From an uncultured Ruminococcus sp. (lineage in GTDB: Bacteria > Bacillota > Clostridia > Oscillospirales > Acutalibacteraceae): a stretch of 64,000 bases of DNA. This document shows positions 1 to 7,914 of the stretch, piece after piece. The notes beneath the pieces were generated by a model. That model ran no database searches, had not been told where the DNA came from, and saw only the letters and a list, made by a program, of their open reading frames with translations. The position numbers and the translations under genes were made by a program. Within the stretch, counting starts at the first letter, position 1. The number at the start of each line of letters is the position of its first letter. The DNA is taken from contig CAJUGO010000001.1 in NCBI GenBank assembly GCA_910585865.1, forward strand, positions 124,001-188,000. The letters are read 5' to 3'.

Positions 1-135
1 ATTGATAGAAAACAATGATGCCGCGCCCGTTAAAACAAGGCAGCTTATAAGCACACACACTGACGCTATGCTCATTATTCGGTTGCTCCAAACATTTTTC
101 AATCCTTCCTTTGTCAAATAGCCAAAGCTTCTCAT
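1..135 (-). CDS. ftsX: cell division protein FtsX, N-terminal fragment
   Basis: This is the first 45 codons of FtsX, the membrane partner of FtsE; the rest runs off the left edge of the window. The start is the ATG at 135, preceded by an AAAGGA ribosome binding site. A second ATG eight bases upstream is in another frame and gives no sensible protein. The fragment begins MRSFGYLTKEGLKNVW, the usual cytoplasmic lead of Gram-positive FtsX, and continues into a first membrane segment from about residue 22. It lies 65 bases after ftsE on the same strand, the conserved ftsEX order. FtsEX controls septal and peripheral wall hydrolases in Firmicutes. Confidence 0.9.
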   Translation of the reverse strand, partial: MRSFGYLTKEGLKNVWSNRIMSIASVCVLISCLVLTGAASLFSIN

Positions 136-200
136 ACATTTTTCCTTTCAAAAGTCTGTAAATTATCTTTTGGCATTTGATAATAAACGGTATTTAAGCA

Positions 201-944
201 TCAGTCCGGAATAACTACGGCATTTTCCGGATAATCAGGAACAACACTGTATTCTTCTGCCGAATACTCGTTATTATCGTTATTTCCAATATCACTTTTT
301 ATTCTGCCATGATCAATTAAAACAACTCTTCTGCTGAATTCACGCACAAGATCGTGTTCATGCGTTACGACTATTACGGTCGTTCCTTTTGCATTAATCT
401 CACTGAGAAGTTCAATAATCTCATGCGACATTTCAGGGTCGACATTACCTGTAGGCTCGTCCGCAATAATAATCTCCGGGTTATTAACAAGTGCACGGGC
501 AAGGCTTACACGCTGTTGTTCACCACCTGAAAGCTCACTTGGTTTACACTTCATCTTATCCTTAAGTCCTACAAGTTCGAGAACATAAGGTACTCTTTTT
601 TTGATAACTGAATACGGTTTACCAACTGCACGCATTGCAAATGCAACATTATCAAAAACTGTCATTTTTTCAATAAGTCTGAAATCCTGAAACACAATAC
701 CCATATGACGGCGCAAATAAGGGACTTTGCTTCGCTTTAAATTAGACGTATTGGTACCGTTAATTATGATTTCACCCGATGTAGGAGTTTCCTCATGCAT
801 AATCAGTTTAAGAAATGTACTTTTGCCTGCACCGGAAGCACCGACTATAAATACAAACTCACCCTTATCGATACTTAATGATACATCATGAAGTGCATGA
901 GTGCCGTTGGGATATGTTTTTGATACATTTTTAAAATCTATCAT
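201..944 (-). CDS. ftsE: cell division ATP-binding protein FtsE
   Basis: FtsE is the cytoplasmic ATPase that pairs with FtsX and relays division signals to cell-wall hydrolases. Visible motifs are Walker A GASGAGKS (residues about 35-42), the signature LSGGEQQR, Walker B IIIADEP and the switch histidine in VVTHEHD. At 247 residues it is a little longer than the usual FtsE of about 225-230, because of an acidic tail after the ATPase fold. An AGGTGA ribosome binding site precedes the ATG. A hairpin terminator upstream separates it from the regulator gene at 1059-2144, so ftsEX is probably its own transcript. Confidence 0.95.
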   Translation of the reverse strand: MIDFKNVSKTYPNGTHALHDVSLSIDKGEFVFIVGASGAGKSTFLKLIMHEETPTSGEIIINGTNTSNLKRSKVPYLRRHMGIVFQDFRLIEKMTVFDNVAFAMRAVGKPYSVIKKRVPYVLELVGLKDKMKCKPSELSGGEQQRVSLARALVNNPEIIIADEPTGNVDPEMSHEIIELLSEINAKGTTVIVVTHEHDLVREFSRRVVLIDHGRIKSDIGNNDNNEYSAEEYSVVPDYPENAVVIPD

Positions 945-1004
945 AAGGTCACCTTTATTTTATGTTTAGTGCATTAAAAGCCGGTAAATCAAAATCAAAA
1001 CGCC

Positions 1005-1034
1005 CTGAGCACAATTATGTTATTTTGTGCTCAG
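1005..1034 (-). terminator. intrinsic terminator after the PucR-type regulator
   Basis: Perfect 10-bp inverted repeat CTGAGCACAA / TTGTGCTCAG with a 10-base loop. On the minus strand it is followed by GGGCGTTTTG and more T-rich sequence. It lies between the regulator and ftsE, both minus strand. Confidence 0.8.
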
Positions 1035-1058
1035 GTACGCATAGCTTTACCGAATATA

Positions 1059-2144
1059 TCAATACTTTGTAGGGCTTGCATTAAGATATTTCTTAACCAT
1101 AAGAGCTACCTTGAACACGATTGCGTCTTCAAACTCACGCAAATCAAGACCCGTAAGCTTCTTAATTTTTTCAAGTCTGTAAACAAGTGTATTTCTGTGT
1201 ACAAACAGTTTTCTTGATGTTTCAGAAACATTAAGGTTATTTTCAAAAAAACGCTGAATTGTAAATAACGTTTCCTGATCAAGACTTTCAATAGAACCGC
1301 GCTTAAAAACTTCCTTAAGGAACATTTCACAGAGAGTTGTAGGAAGCTGATAAATAAGGCGGGCAATACCGAGATTGTCATAACTTACAATTGTACGGTC
1401 CGTATCAAATACCTTTGCTACCTCAAGTGCTGACTGTGCCTCCTTAAATGAACGGGCAAGATCCTTAATTCCCGTAACAGTCGTACCGATTCCGACAACA
1501 CAATGTGTATAGAATTCACTTGAAAGCGTATCTGAGATTGAGCTTGCAAGTTTTTCAAGATCACGTCCGTCTGTATCCGGCTTTATCTCCTTGACAAGTG
1601 CAATTTCAGTCTCATTAATATTAATTACAAAGTCTTTTGACTTATCGGGAAAAAGATTCTGGATTATATCATAAGCGGAAACATCAGTCTTTGAAACAAT
1701 TTTGATAAGTAAGCAAACACGTGAAACCTCACTGTTAAAATGAAGTTCTCTTGCTTTAAGGTAAATATCTCCCGGCAGGATATTGTCAAGAATTACATTC
1801 TTAATAAAGTTTGAACGATCATACTTTTCATCATAATATTGCTTGATGCTTGCAAAAGAAACTGAAAGAAGCTGAACATATTTCTGAGCATACTCATCTG
1901 TTCCCTGTACAAATACAGCATAATCGTATTTTGCATTACTGCCGAATGACTTATATGTATATCCGTTAATAACAAACGGTACAGTTGAACTAAGTGTTTC
2001 CGAATTAACACTCTCATTTACTTCGCCAATTTTTCCAAGCTCAGAGCAAGCAATAACAACAGAAGTTTCATCAATAACGCCGATTGTTCTGTCAATTACA
2101 TCTTTCATTTGGTGTACAATGCCCTGGAATAATCTGTTTGACAT
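1059..2144 (-). CDS. PucR/CdaR-family transcriptional regulator
   Basis: A 361-residue cytoplasmic regulator. The C-terminal 60 residues form the PucR-type helix-turn-helix: NVSETSRKLFVHRNTL followed by a YRLEKIKKLTG helix, about residues 300-335. This fold is typical of regulators of purine, sugar-acid or amino-acid catabolism. The middle of the protein (about 100-270) fits the GGDEF-like fold often found ahead of this helix-turn-helix. The N-terminal third gives no family match I can name. It stands alone between terminators, so the neighbours do not reveal a target; autoregulation is possible. The family call is firm, the ligand and regulon are unknown. Confidence 0.85.
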   Translation of the reverse strand: MSNRLFQGIVHQMKDVIDRTIGVIDETSVVIACSELGKIGEVNESVNSETLSSTVPFVINGYTYKSFGSNAKYDYAVFVQGTDEYAQKYVQLLSVSFASIKQYYDEKYDRSNFIKNVILDNILPGDIYLKARELHFNSEVSRVCLLIKIVSKTDVSAYDIIQNLFPDKSKDFVININETEIALVKEIKPDTDGRDLEKLASSISDTLSSEFYTHCVVGIGTTVTGIKDLARSFKEAQSALEVAKVFDTDRTIVSYDNLGIARLIYQLPTTLCEMFLKEVFKRGSIESLDQETLFTIQRFFENNLNVSETSRKLFVHRNTLVYRLEKIKKLTGLDLREFEDAIVFKVALMVKKYLNASPTKY

Positions 2145-2220
2145 AGATTCTTACCTCTTTTTCTCCGCATATTATAATTATGATTGTAAAGTTAGATAAA
2201 ATACAATCCCTCTCATATAC

Positions 2221-2249
2221 ATATTACACAAAAACGAGAAAAAAATCAA
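2221..2249 (-). promoter_or_regulatory. sigma-A type promoter for the PucR-type regulator
   Basis: Minus strand TTGATT, 17-base spacer, TAATAT, about 75 bases upstream of the ATG at 2144. Found by eye. Confidence 0.55.
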
Positions 2250-2569
2250 CCTCTATTTACAATTTTTCTTGAATTTTTTTATAGAGATTGCATAACAAAC
2301 AAAAAGCTACAGCATTAAAAATATTATTAAAGAATTTTACAGGCTTACTTTGTCTAATTTAGTTTAATACTTTATTGTGTTGATAATGTGATAATAAGCA
2401 AAACAATTTTTGGTAAAACGATAAGAACCCACTTGATGTTATATTATATCCCATGAACTATCTTAACATTTAAAAAAGTGTGCACTTAATTTGACAATCC
2501 GGTCTCTTTCCTTTACACAAGATTAGCTTGCTTATCACTCAAAACTATTGAAACAAAACCAAACAAAAA
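2250..2569. other. AT-rich intergenic region with one dispersed repeat copy
   Basis: I see no gene in this stretch. Its right part (about 2505-2569), beside the msmX terminator, resembles the sequence beside the terminator of the surface-protein gene (about 19244-19299). Shared blocks are CCTTTACACAA, CTTG.TTAT, AAACTATTGAA and AAACAAAA. The rest is AT-rich without a recognisable RNA or site. Confidence 0.5.
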
Positions 2570-2593
2570 GCGGCGAAGTAAATACCTCGCCGC
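2570..2593 (-). terminator. intrinsic terminator of the sugar ABC ATPase gene
   Basis: Hairpin with arms GCGGCGAGG / CTTCGCCGC on the minus strand, followed by TTTTTGTTTGG. It lies 21 bases past the stop codon of the 2615-3721 gene. Confidence 0.85.
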
Positions 2594-2614
2594 AAAACAA
2601 TCTCTGCATTAAAA

Positions 2615-3721
2615 TCAGTTTGTAATTGTCTGTTCTGTTTCCTTGTCAAATATGTGAAGTTTCTCAAGATTAAAGGCAATTTTAATATTGTCGCCTGGTT
2701 TTGCTGTTGAAGTAGGCTCAACACGAGCTGTAACAGGAACACCGCCGATATTAACATAAAGATAAATTTCAGCACCCATAAGCTCTGTTACGTCAACATT
2801 AGCTTCAAACAGACAAGCAGCCTTTGCAATTTCTTCCGGCTCATCATGAACATGTTCAGGACGAATACCGAATACAACCTCTTTTCCTACATATGCGTCA
2901 AGTGCAGCACTTACCTTTGAAGCAGGAACAGGAACCTTATACTTGTCAAAATTAAGAGTATAGTTAGAACCGCTCTTAGCAAGAGTAGCATCAATAAAGT
3001 TCATCTGAGGTGAACCGATAAATCCTGCAACAAACATATTACAAGGCAAATCATAAAGATGCTGAGGAGTATCAACCTGCTGAATAAATCCGTCTTTCAT
3101 AACAACAATTCTTGTACCCATTGTCATAGCCTCAGTCTGATCATGAGTTACATAAATAAATGTTGTGCCGAGACGCTGATAAAGCTTTGAAATTTCTGTT
3201 CTCATCTGTGCACGAAGCTTTGCATCAAGGTTTGAAAGAGGTTCGTCGAGCAAGAATACCTTAGGATTACGAACAATTGCACGTCCTAAAGCAACACGCT
3301 GTCTCTGACCGCCGGAAAGAGCCTTTGGTTTTCTGTCAAGATACTGTTCTATTCCAAGAATTCTTGCAGCTTCCTCAACTCTGCGTTTTATCTCTTCCTT
3401 CGGAGTCTTTCTAAGCTTAAGACCGAATGCCATATTATCATAAACCGTCATATGCGGATAAAGCGCATAGTTCTGGAATACCATTGCAATATCTCTGTCC
3501 TTGGGAGCAACATCATTTGCAAGCTTATCTCCTATATAAAGTTCACCTTTTGAGATATCTTCAAGACCTGCAATCATTCTGAGTGTTGTTGATTTACCGC
3601 AGCCTGAAGGTCCAACAAGAATAATAAATTCTTTGTCATCAATTTCAAGGTTAAAATCTGTTACAGCTGTTACACCGCCGTCATAAATTTTGTATACATG
3701 TTTTAATGATACATTAGCCAT
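2615..3721 (-). CDS. msmX: MsmX/UgpC-type sugar ABC transporter ATP-binding protein
   Basis: The ATPase that powers carbohydrate ABC importers (the MalK/MsmX/UgpC family). Walker A GPSGCGKST, signature LSGGQRQR, Walker B VFLLDEP and the THDQTEAMT switch are all present. A C-terminal OB-fold regulatory domain (about residues 240-368) includes the FGIRPEHV stretch typical of this family. No permease or binding-protein gene lies nearby. An orphan ATPase of this type usually serves several sugar importers at once, as MsmX does in Bacillus subtilis. Uptake of maltodextrins released by the amylases encoded downstream is a plausible use, but that is inference. A GGAGG ribosome binding site precedes the ATG. 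Confidence 0.9.
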   Translation of the reverse strand: MANVSLKHVYKIYDGGVTAVTDFNLEIDDKEFIILVGPSGCGKSTTLRMIAGLEDISKGELYIGDKLANDVAPKDRDIAMVFQNYALYPHMTVYDNMAFGLKLRKTPKEEIKRRVEEAARILGIEQYLDRKPKALSGGQRQRVALGRAIVRNPKVFLLDEPLSNLDAKLRAQMRTEISKLYQRLGTTFIYVTHDQTEAMTMGTRIVVMKDGFIQQVDTPQHLYDLPCNMFVAGFIGSPQMNFIDATLAKSGSNYTLNFDKYKVPVPASKVSAALDAYVGKEVVFGIRPEHVHDEPEEIAKAACLFEANVDVTELMGAEIYLYVNIGGVPVTARVEPTSTAKPGDNIKIAFNLEKLHIFDKETEQTITN

Positions 3722-3874
3722 TTACATAAACCTCCAATATTCAGATAAAGTTAATTACTTTATTACACCTAATAATATATCACTTTGAATATTCTTTTAC
3801 TATACCGATTTTGACTAAACTTTTTAACAATATTTTATTTAAAACTGATATCGGTTAAAAATTGACTACAACTT

Positions 3875-4594
3875 TTAGTGTATATTGCCGATAAAAATCA
3901 ACTCTTTATCCAAATTTGTCAATAATTTACAACAACCTATAGGCAATTTGCTATCCAAATATAAATTACCTATTGAAATTCGTTTAAGGTGCACAACATT
4001 TATTCCGCACACAGCAAACATTTTTTTCACCTGGTGAAATTTCCCCTCACAAATTGTCACAAGACCTGTTTTTTTGCTGTTTTTATAAAGTTCAAGCTTC
4101 GCTGGCATACACTTTGTACCGTCTGAAAAAACAACGCCTTCTTCAAATTTTCCTATTACTGATTCTGTTATTTCATCGTCAAGCTCTGCAATATATTTCT
4201 TTTCAACGTGTTTTTTGGGTGACAGCATACGGTGCGCAAATTCGCCGTCATTTGTTATTATTAATAATCCTTCTGTATCTTTATCAAGCCTTCCCGCAGG
4301 GAAAAGGCCGTTTCGCTTCATATTATCCGGTAATATATCCAAAACTGTTTTATCCAGCTTGTCCTCGGTGGCAGATACAACTCCGCCCGGCTTATTCATC
4401 ATAATGTAGATATGCTTACTGTAATTCAGAACTTGTCCGTTTACTTTGATTACGTCTTTTTCAGTATCAACTTTATGATCTGTTTTCTTGCAAACTTCCC
4501 CATTTATAAACACAGCACCGCTTTTTATCAGCCTTTGAGCTTCTTTTCTGCTGTTTGTGCTTTGGGATGCGATTATTTTATCAATTCTGTCCAT
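3875..4594 (-). CDS. rsuA: 16S rRNA pseudouridine synthase, RsuA family
   Basis: A 239-residue pseudouridine synthase of the RsuA/RluB/E/F family, which isomerises a uridine in rRNA (U516 of 16S for RsuA itself). An N-terminal S4 RNA-binding domain covers residues 1-60 (RIDKIIAS...SGAVFINGE). The catalytic motif GRLDKDTEG contains the nucleophile Asp104. The start ATG shares one base with the stop of the upstream DUF4830-like gene (TAATG), so the two are probably translationally coupled. The exact modified base cannot be read from sequence. Confidence 0.9.
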   Translation of the reverse strand: MDRIDKIIASQSTNSRKEAQRLIKSGAVFINGEVCKKTDHKVDTEKDVIKVNGQVLNYSKHIYIMMNKPGGVVSATEDKLDKTVLDILPDNMKRNGLFPAGRLDKDTEGLLIITNDGEFAHRMLSPKKHVEKKYIAELDDEITESVIGKFEEGVVFSDGTKCMPAKLELYKNSKKTGLVTICEGKFHQVKKMFAVCGINVVHLKRISIGNLYLDSKLPIGCCKLLTNLDKELIFIGNIH

Positions 4595-5070
4595 TACTGT
4601 GTCAGCGGCACGTTTTTACTGCCGTATTCTCCGTCTGTTAAATGTGCGCCGATAACCTTGTCTTTATAGACAAGCAAAACGGCATATTTAAATTTTGATT
4701 TATTAAGATTATATGTAATTTCACAAACCTTTTTGCCCTTAAACCGGCTCAAGTCAAGTCCTATTGCCTTTTGAATTTCATTGTATTCTGAGTACACATC
4801 ATCAAATTCGCAAGGAATTACAACCATTCTTGACTGCATACTGTCCCTATCGGGCAATAAGTTGAACCGTCCGAGAAATTCTGCCTGTTCATCAGGTGTC
4901 TTTGCATCCAGCGCATAAATTCCGATTTCATCACAGGTCGCAGTATCAGTTACCTTGCTCTGTACGGAAATCATACACACTATACATATAACCGCAGCTG
5001 CAATTGAAGCTGCTGCCAAAATAGAAACCAGTTTTTTTGCAGAACTGATTTTTACATTATATACAAACAT
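4594..5070 (-). CDS. DUF4830-like membrane-anchored protein
   Basis: A 158-residue protein with one N-terminal membrane segment (about residues 12-34) and an extracytoplasmic domain. It resembles DUF4830 proteins of Clostridia: a conserved IPCEFDDVYSEYNEIQKAIGL stretch, then a GLDLSRFKGK-type turn. Function is unknown. It is followed with a one-base overlap by rsuA. Its GGAGG ribosome binding site lies inside a predicted stem (5072-5110), so translation may be controlled. The family assignment is from memory of the motif and is moderate. Confidence 0.7.
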   Translation of the reverse strand: MFVYNVKISSAKKLVSILAAASIAAAVICIVCMISVQSKVTDTATCDEIGIYALDAKTPDEQAEFLGRFNLLPDRDSMQSRMVVIPCEFDDVYSEYNEIQKAIGLDLSRFKGKKVCEITYNLNKSKFKYAVLLVYKDKVIGAHLTDGEYGSKNVPLTQ

Positions 5071-5071
5071 C

Positions 5072-5110
5072 TTAAAACCTCCGTAATAATTAATATGCCG
5101 AAGGTTTTAA
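5072..5110 (-). promoter_or_regulatory. inverted repeat that can sequester a ribosome binding site
   Basis: Arms of 12 bases, TTAAAACCTTCG and CGGAGGTTTTAA on the minus strand, separated by 15 bases. They pair apart from one G-U or mismatch position. The second arm contains the GGAGG of the gene that starts at 5070, so the stem would mask it. No T-run follows, which argues against a terminator. Confidence 0.5.
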
Positions 5111-5117
5111 TTTATAC

Positions 5118-5131
5118 TAAGGTGTACCTTA
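5118..5131. promoter_or_regulatory. palindrome TAAGGT-GT-ACCTTA
   Basis: A perfect 6-bp inverted repeat with a 2-base centre in the short gap between the HAD gene and the DUF4830-like gene. The size and AGGT/ACCT half-sites suit a dimeric regulator; no specific family is proved. Confidence 0.4.
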
Positions 5132-5140
5132 AAATATTTA

Positions 5141-5818
5141 TCAGGGTTTATTAATCAGTGAAAGGATATCCTCCGGAGTTTTAGCAAAAACTTTTGCCCC
5201 CTCCTCTTTCATTGCATTTATGCTGCCGTAGCCATATTCAACGCCTATAAAATCAACACTGCAAAGCCTTGCTCCGCGTGCATCAAAATATGTGTCCCCT
5301 AACATAACGGTTTTATCCCTGTCAGTTTCAATATCTCCGCCGAGAGACTTCACCGCATACGGAATCAAATCTTTTTTATCTTTACGGCTTCCGTCTAAAT
5401 TTGAACCGCATATTGCATCAAAATATTCTGAAACTCCTAAAATATCTGCTATTTCCTCTGCAAATTTTTCATATTTTGAAGAACATACTGCAATTTTTAT
5501 ATCCTTTGATTTTAAAGAAACAAGAACATCCTTTATTCCGTCATACAGCCGGTTTTCATATTTTCCTTTTGTGTTATAGAAACCTCTGTATATTTCTGTT
5601 CCCACTAGGCTTTCCTCTTCGCTGAAGTGACACAGATTTCTAAATGTATCAATGAGAGGAGGTCCTATATACAAAGTATAATCATCAAGATTCGGAACGG
5701 GCTTGTTCATTTCCTTGATTGCATATTCAAGTGACCTGCGAATTCCGCCGGCGCTTTCGCTGACTGTTCCGTCAAGATCAAACAAAACATATTTATACTT
5801 ACTCATTATATTTGTCAT
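5141..5818 (-). CDS. HAD-superfamily phosphatase (phosphoglycolate phosphatase-like)
   Basis: A 225-residue HAD hydrolase. Motif I is DLDGTVSES with nucleophile Asp14 and general acid Asp16; motif II is AVCSSK; motif IV is MLGDTYFDARG. An alpha-helical cap lies between about residues 20 and 85. The layout matches the Gph/PpaX group that acts on phosphoglycolate or pyrophosphate, but the substrate cannot be read. It overlaps the thioesterase gene by 20 bases if the first ATG is used, or 8 bases with the ATG at 5806. Neither start has a good ribosome binding site, so coupling to the upstream gene is likely. Confidence 0.85.
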   Translation of the reverse strand: MTNIMSKYKYVLFDLDGTVSESAGGIRRSLEYAIKEMNKPVPNLDDYTLYIGPPLIDTFRNLCHFSEEESLVGTEIYRGFYNTKGKYENRLYDGIKDVLVSLKSKDIKIAVCSSKYEKFAEEIADILGVSEYFDAICGSNLDGSRKDKKDLIPYAVKSLGGDIETDRDKTVMLGDTYFDARGARLCSVDFIGVEYGYGSINAMKEEGAKVFAKTPEDILSLINKP

Positions 5819-6185
5819 CTGCTTTCAGCTGGAATTTCTCTGAATTAACACTCACTCTCGTATGAGTGCCTTTTGCAATTTCTCCTTTTTTATCTTCTGC
5901 AAAAACATCAAAATAAAACATACGCCCTTCTGTTTTTGTAAGAACAGCAGTTGCTGTTACTTCCGCGTTTATTGGAGTTGGACTGGTGTGCTCAATTGAA
6001 ATCATTGTGCCAACAGTAGTTAGCTCTTCATCATTAAGAATATTGTCAGCAAGCTTCGCAGCAGCATTTTCCATAAGTGCAGCTACCGCCGGGGTTGCAA
6101 GCACCATCAGACTTCCGCTTCCCATTGAGACTGCAAGGTTTTCCTCATCAACCTTTAGTTTTACAGATAAAGATTTTTCGTTCAT
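5799..6185 (-). CDS. FlK-like hotdog thioesterase
   Basis: A 128-residue single-domain hotdog protein resembling the FlK (fluoroacetyl-CoA thioesterase) family. Residues in the positions of the FlK catalytic set are present: Thr31 in LATPAV, Glu39 in ALMENA and His66 in IEHTSPT. Most bacterial members hydrolyse unidentified acyl-CoAs; fluoroacetate use is not implied. It is the first gene of a short unit with the HAD phosphatase and has a consensus promoter at 6266-6294 and an AAAGGAA ribosome binding site. Confidence 0.8.
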   Translation of the reverse strand: MNEKSLSVKLKVDEENLAVSMGSGSLMVLATPAVAALMENAAAKLADNILNDEELTTVGTMISIEHTSPTPINAEVTATAVLTKTEGRMFYFDVFAEDKKGEIAKGTHTRVSVNSEKFQLKADDKYNE

Positions 6186-6265
6186 AATAATTTCCTTTTC
6201 TGTTGTTTAAACATATATTTTGTGTTATACTTAGTTTATTACAGATATTTGCACATACTGTATTT

Positions 6266-6294
6266 ATTATACAATACCGCAAAAAATTAGGCAA
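6266..6294 (-). promoter_or_regulatory. sigma-A promoter of the thioesterase-HAD unit
   Basis: Minus strand TTGCCT, 17-base spacer, TATAAT. The -10 is consensus and lies about 80 bases upstream of the thioesterase ATG. It is divergent from ychF. Confidence 0.75.
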
Positions 6295-6328
6295 GTATTG
6301 CCTGAATATAATTTGAGGAGAAATCAAA

Positions 6329-7423
6329 ATGAAATTAGGAATAGTTGGTTTACCTAACGTAGGAAAAAGTACACTTTTTAACGCTATTACCAATGCCGGC
6401 GCGCAGAGCGCAAACTACCCGTTCTGTACAATTGAACCTAATGTCGGTGTTGTTTCGGTTCCCGACAAAAGACTTGACAAACTTGCTGAAATGTATGACC
6501 CCGACAAATACACTCCCGCAGCAATTGAATTTGTCGATATTGCAGGACTTGTAAAAGGTGCATCAAAAGGTGAGGGACTCGGCAATAAATTCCTTTCAAA
6601 CATTCGTGAATGCGACGCAATAGTTCATGTTGTTCGATGTTTTGAAAATGATGATATAATCCATGTCGAGGGCAATATTAATCCTGCACGTGATATTGAA
6701 ACAATAAACCTTGAGCTTATACTATCAGATGTCGAAATGCTTGAACGAAGAATTGATAAAGCAAAGAAAATGCTTAAGGGCGATAAAAAATATCAGAAAG
6801 ATATAGATTTGTTTGAACGTGTTATGGCTGCACTGGAGGAAGGCAAACCTGCAAGAAGCGTTGAATGTGACGAAGATGAAAAAGCAGTTCTCTCTGAGGT
6901 TGCATTGCTTACAAACAAACCTGTAATTTATGCGGCAAACATGAGCGACGCAGACTTTTCAAACGGCATTGATAAAAATGAAGGATACATATCAGTACAA
7001 AAAATTGCCGCAGAAGAACATGCAGGTGTACTGCCGATTTGTGCTCAGATTGAAGAGGAAATTGTTGAAATGGACAAGGAAGAAAAGGAAATGTTTCTTG
7101 CCGATATGGGTCTTGAAGAGAGCGGACTTGACCGTCTTATAAAGGAATGCTACGCTCTCCTGGGGCTTATCTCATACCTCACCGCAGGCAAACAGGAGGT
7201 TCGTGCATGGACAATTAAAAATGGCACAAAGGCTCCGCAGGCGGCAGGTAAAATCCATTCTGACTTTGAACGAGGCTTTATAAGAGCCGAGGTAATTGCT
7301 TATGATGATTTAATTGCGTGCGGAAGCATGACAGCTGCAAAGGAAAAAGGTCTTGTACGCAGCGAGGGCAAGGAATATGTCATGAATGACGGCGATGTAG
7401 TATTGTTCAGGTTTAATGTATAG
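6329..7423 (+). CDS. ychF: redox-regulated ATPase YchF (OLA1-type)
   Basis: A universally conserved P-loop protein of the Obg family that prefers ATP to GTP and binds ribosomes. The G1 motif is GLPNVGKST (residues 7-15). The usual NKxD specificity motif is replaced by NMSD in YAANMSDAD, as expected for an ATP-binding YchF. A C-terminal TGS domain runs from about residue 280 to 364. Full length at 364 residues. The ATG follows a GAGGAG ribosome binding site. It is transcribed away from the thioesterase gene and ends ahead of a long hairpin. Confidence 0.95.
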   Translation: MKLGIVGLPNVGKSTLFNAITNAGAQSANYPFCTIEPNVGVVSVPDKRLDKLAEMYDPDKYTPAAIEFVDIAGLVKGASKGEGLGNKFLSNIRECDAIVHVVRCFENDDIIHVEGNINPARDIETINLELILSDVEMLERRIDKAKKMLKGDKKYQKDIDLFERVMAALEEGKPARSVECDEDEKAVLSEVALLTNKPVIYAANMSDADFSNGIDKNEGYISVQKIAAEEHAGVLPICAQIEEEIVEMDKEEKEMFLADMGLEESGLDRLIKECYALLGLISYLTAGKQEVRAWTIKNGTKAPQAAGKIHSDFERGFIRAEVIAYDDLIACGSMTAAKEKGLVRSEGKEYVMNDGDVVLFRFNV

Positions 7424-7498
7424 TTAAACTGTAGTTTCAAAGGTGAATTTCACAAAGTAAAGAATACATATTTATAAACATAGCTATCCGATATTTCC

Positions 7499-7572
7499 GG
7501 GGTCTATTTGAAAAGTATAAATATTTGAAACACTTGTTTTGAAATATATCTCATACTTTTCAAATAGACCCC
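7499..7572 (+). terminator. long perfect hairpin after ychF
   Basis: The 20-base arms (7499-7518 and 7553-7572, starting GGGGTCTATTTG) are exact complements. The 34-base loop has a second near-complementary pair of about 12 bases. GTTTTTATTT follows. It works as an intrinsic terminator for ychF, though its length is unusual. Confidence 0.8.
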
Positions 7573-7662
7573 GTTTTTATTTATTTAATTATTTAATTAT
7601 TTAATAGTAACACATTTTAATATTTGCAATAGTATGTAGTGTAAACGAAAGGAGGAAAGCAA

Positions 7663-7788
7663 ATGTGTAACTTTTTTGGTAACGGCAATGGCTGCTGTAC
7701 ATGGATCATTCTTCTTATCATCGTTCTCTGCTGCTGCGGCGGAAACAATGGTTGTGACAACAACAACGGCTGCGGCTGCGGCTGCTGA
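7663..7788 (+). CDS. 41-residue Cys/Gly/Asn-rich small protein
   Basis: A short gene with a strong GAAAGGAGG ribosome binding site and an ATG at 7663. The peptide has a Gly/Asn/Cys-rich start, a hydrophobic core WIILLIIVL at residues 14-22, a CCCGG stretch, and a C-terminal GCGCGC run. Nine residues are cysteine. Small proteins of this look occur in spore-forming Firmicutes (YjcZ-type or high-cysteine peptides), and some are spore components; that link is inference. A strong terminator follows. Codon composition and the ribosome binding site make it likely to be real. Confidence 0.7.
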   Translation: MCNFFGNGNGCCTWIILLIIVLCCCGGNNGCDNNNGCGCGC

Positions 7789-7848
7789 TAAGTAATCCTA
7801 TTACTTTTCAATTGCAGTCAGTTTAACGCTGAGGATGTTTTAATATAA

Positions 7849-7879
7849 AAACAGGCTCCCTGATACAGGGAGCCTGTTT
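7849..7879. terminator. bidirectional intrinsic terminator
   Basis: Perfect 14-bp stem (AAACAGGCTCCCTG with its complement) around a 3-base loop, with A- and T-rich flanks. It serves the small plus-strand gene and the converging ATP-grasp gene. Confidence 0.85.
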
Positions 7880-7914
7880 GCATTACTAAAACATATTATA
7901 AAAATATTGTTAAC

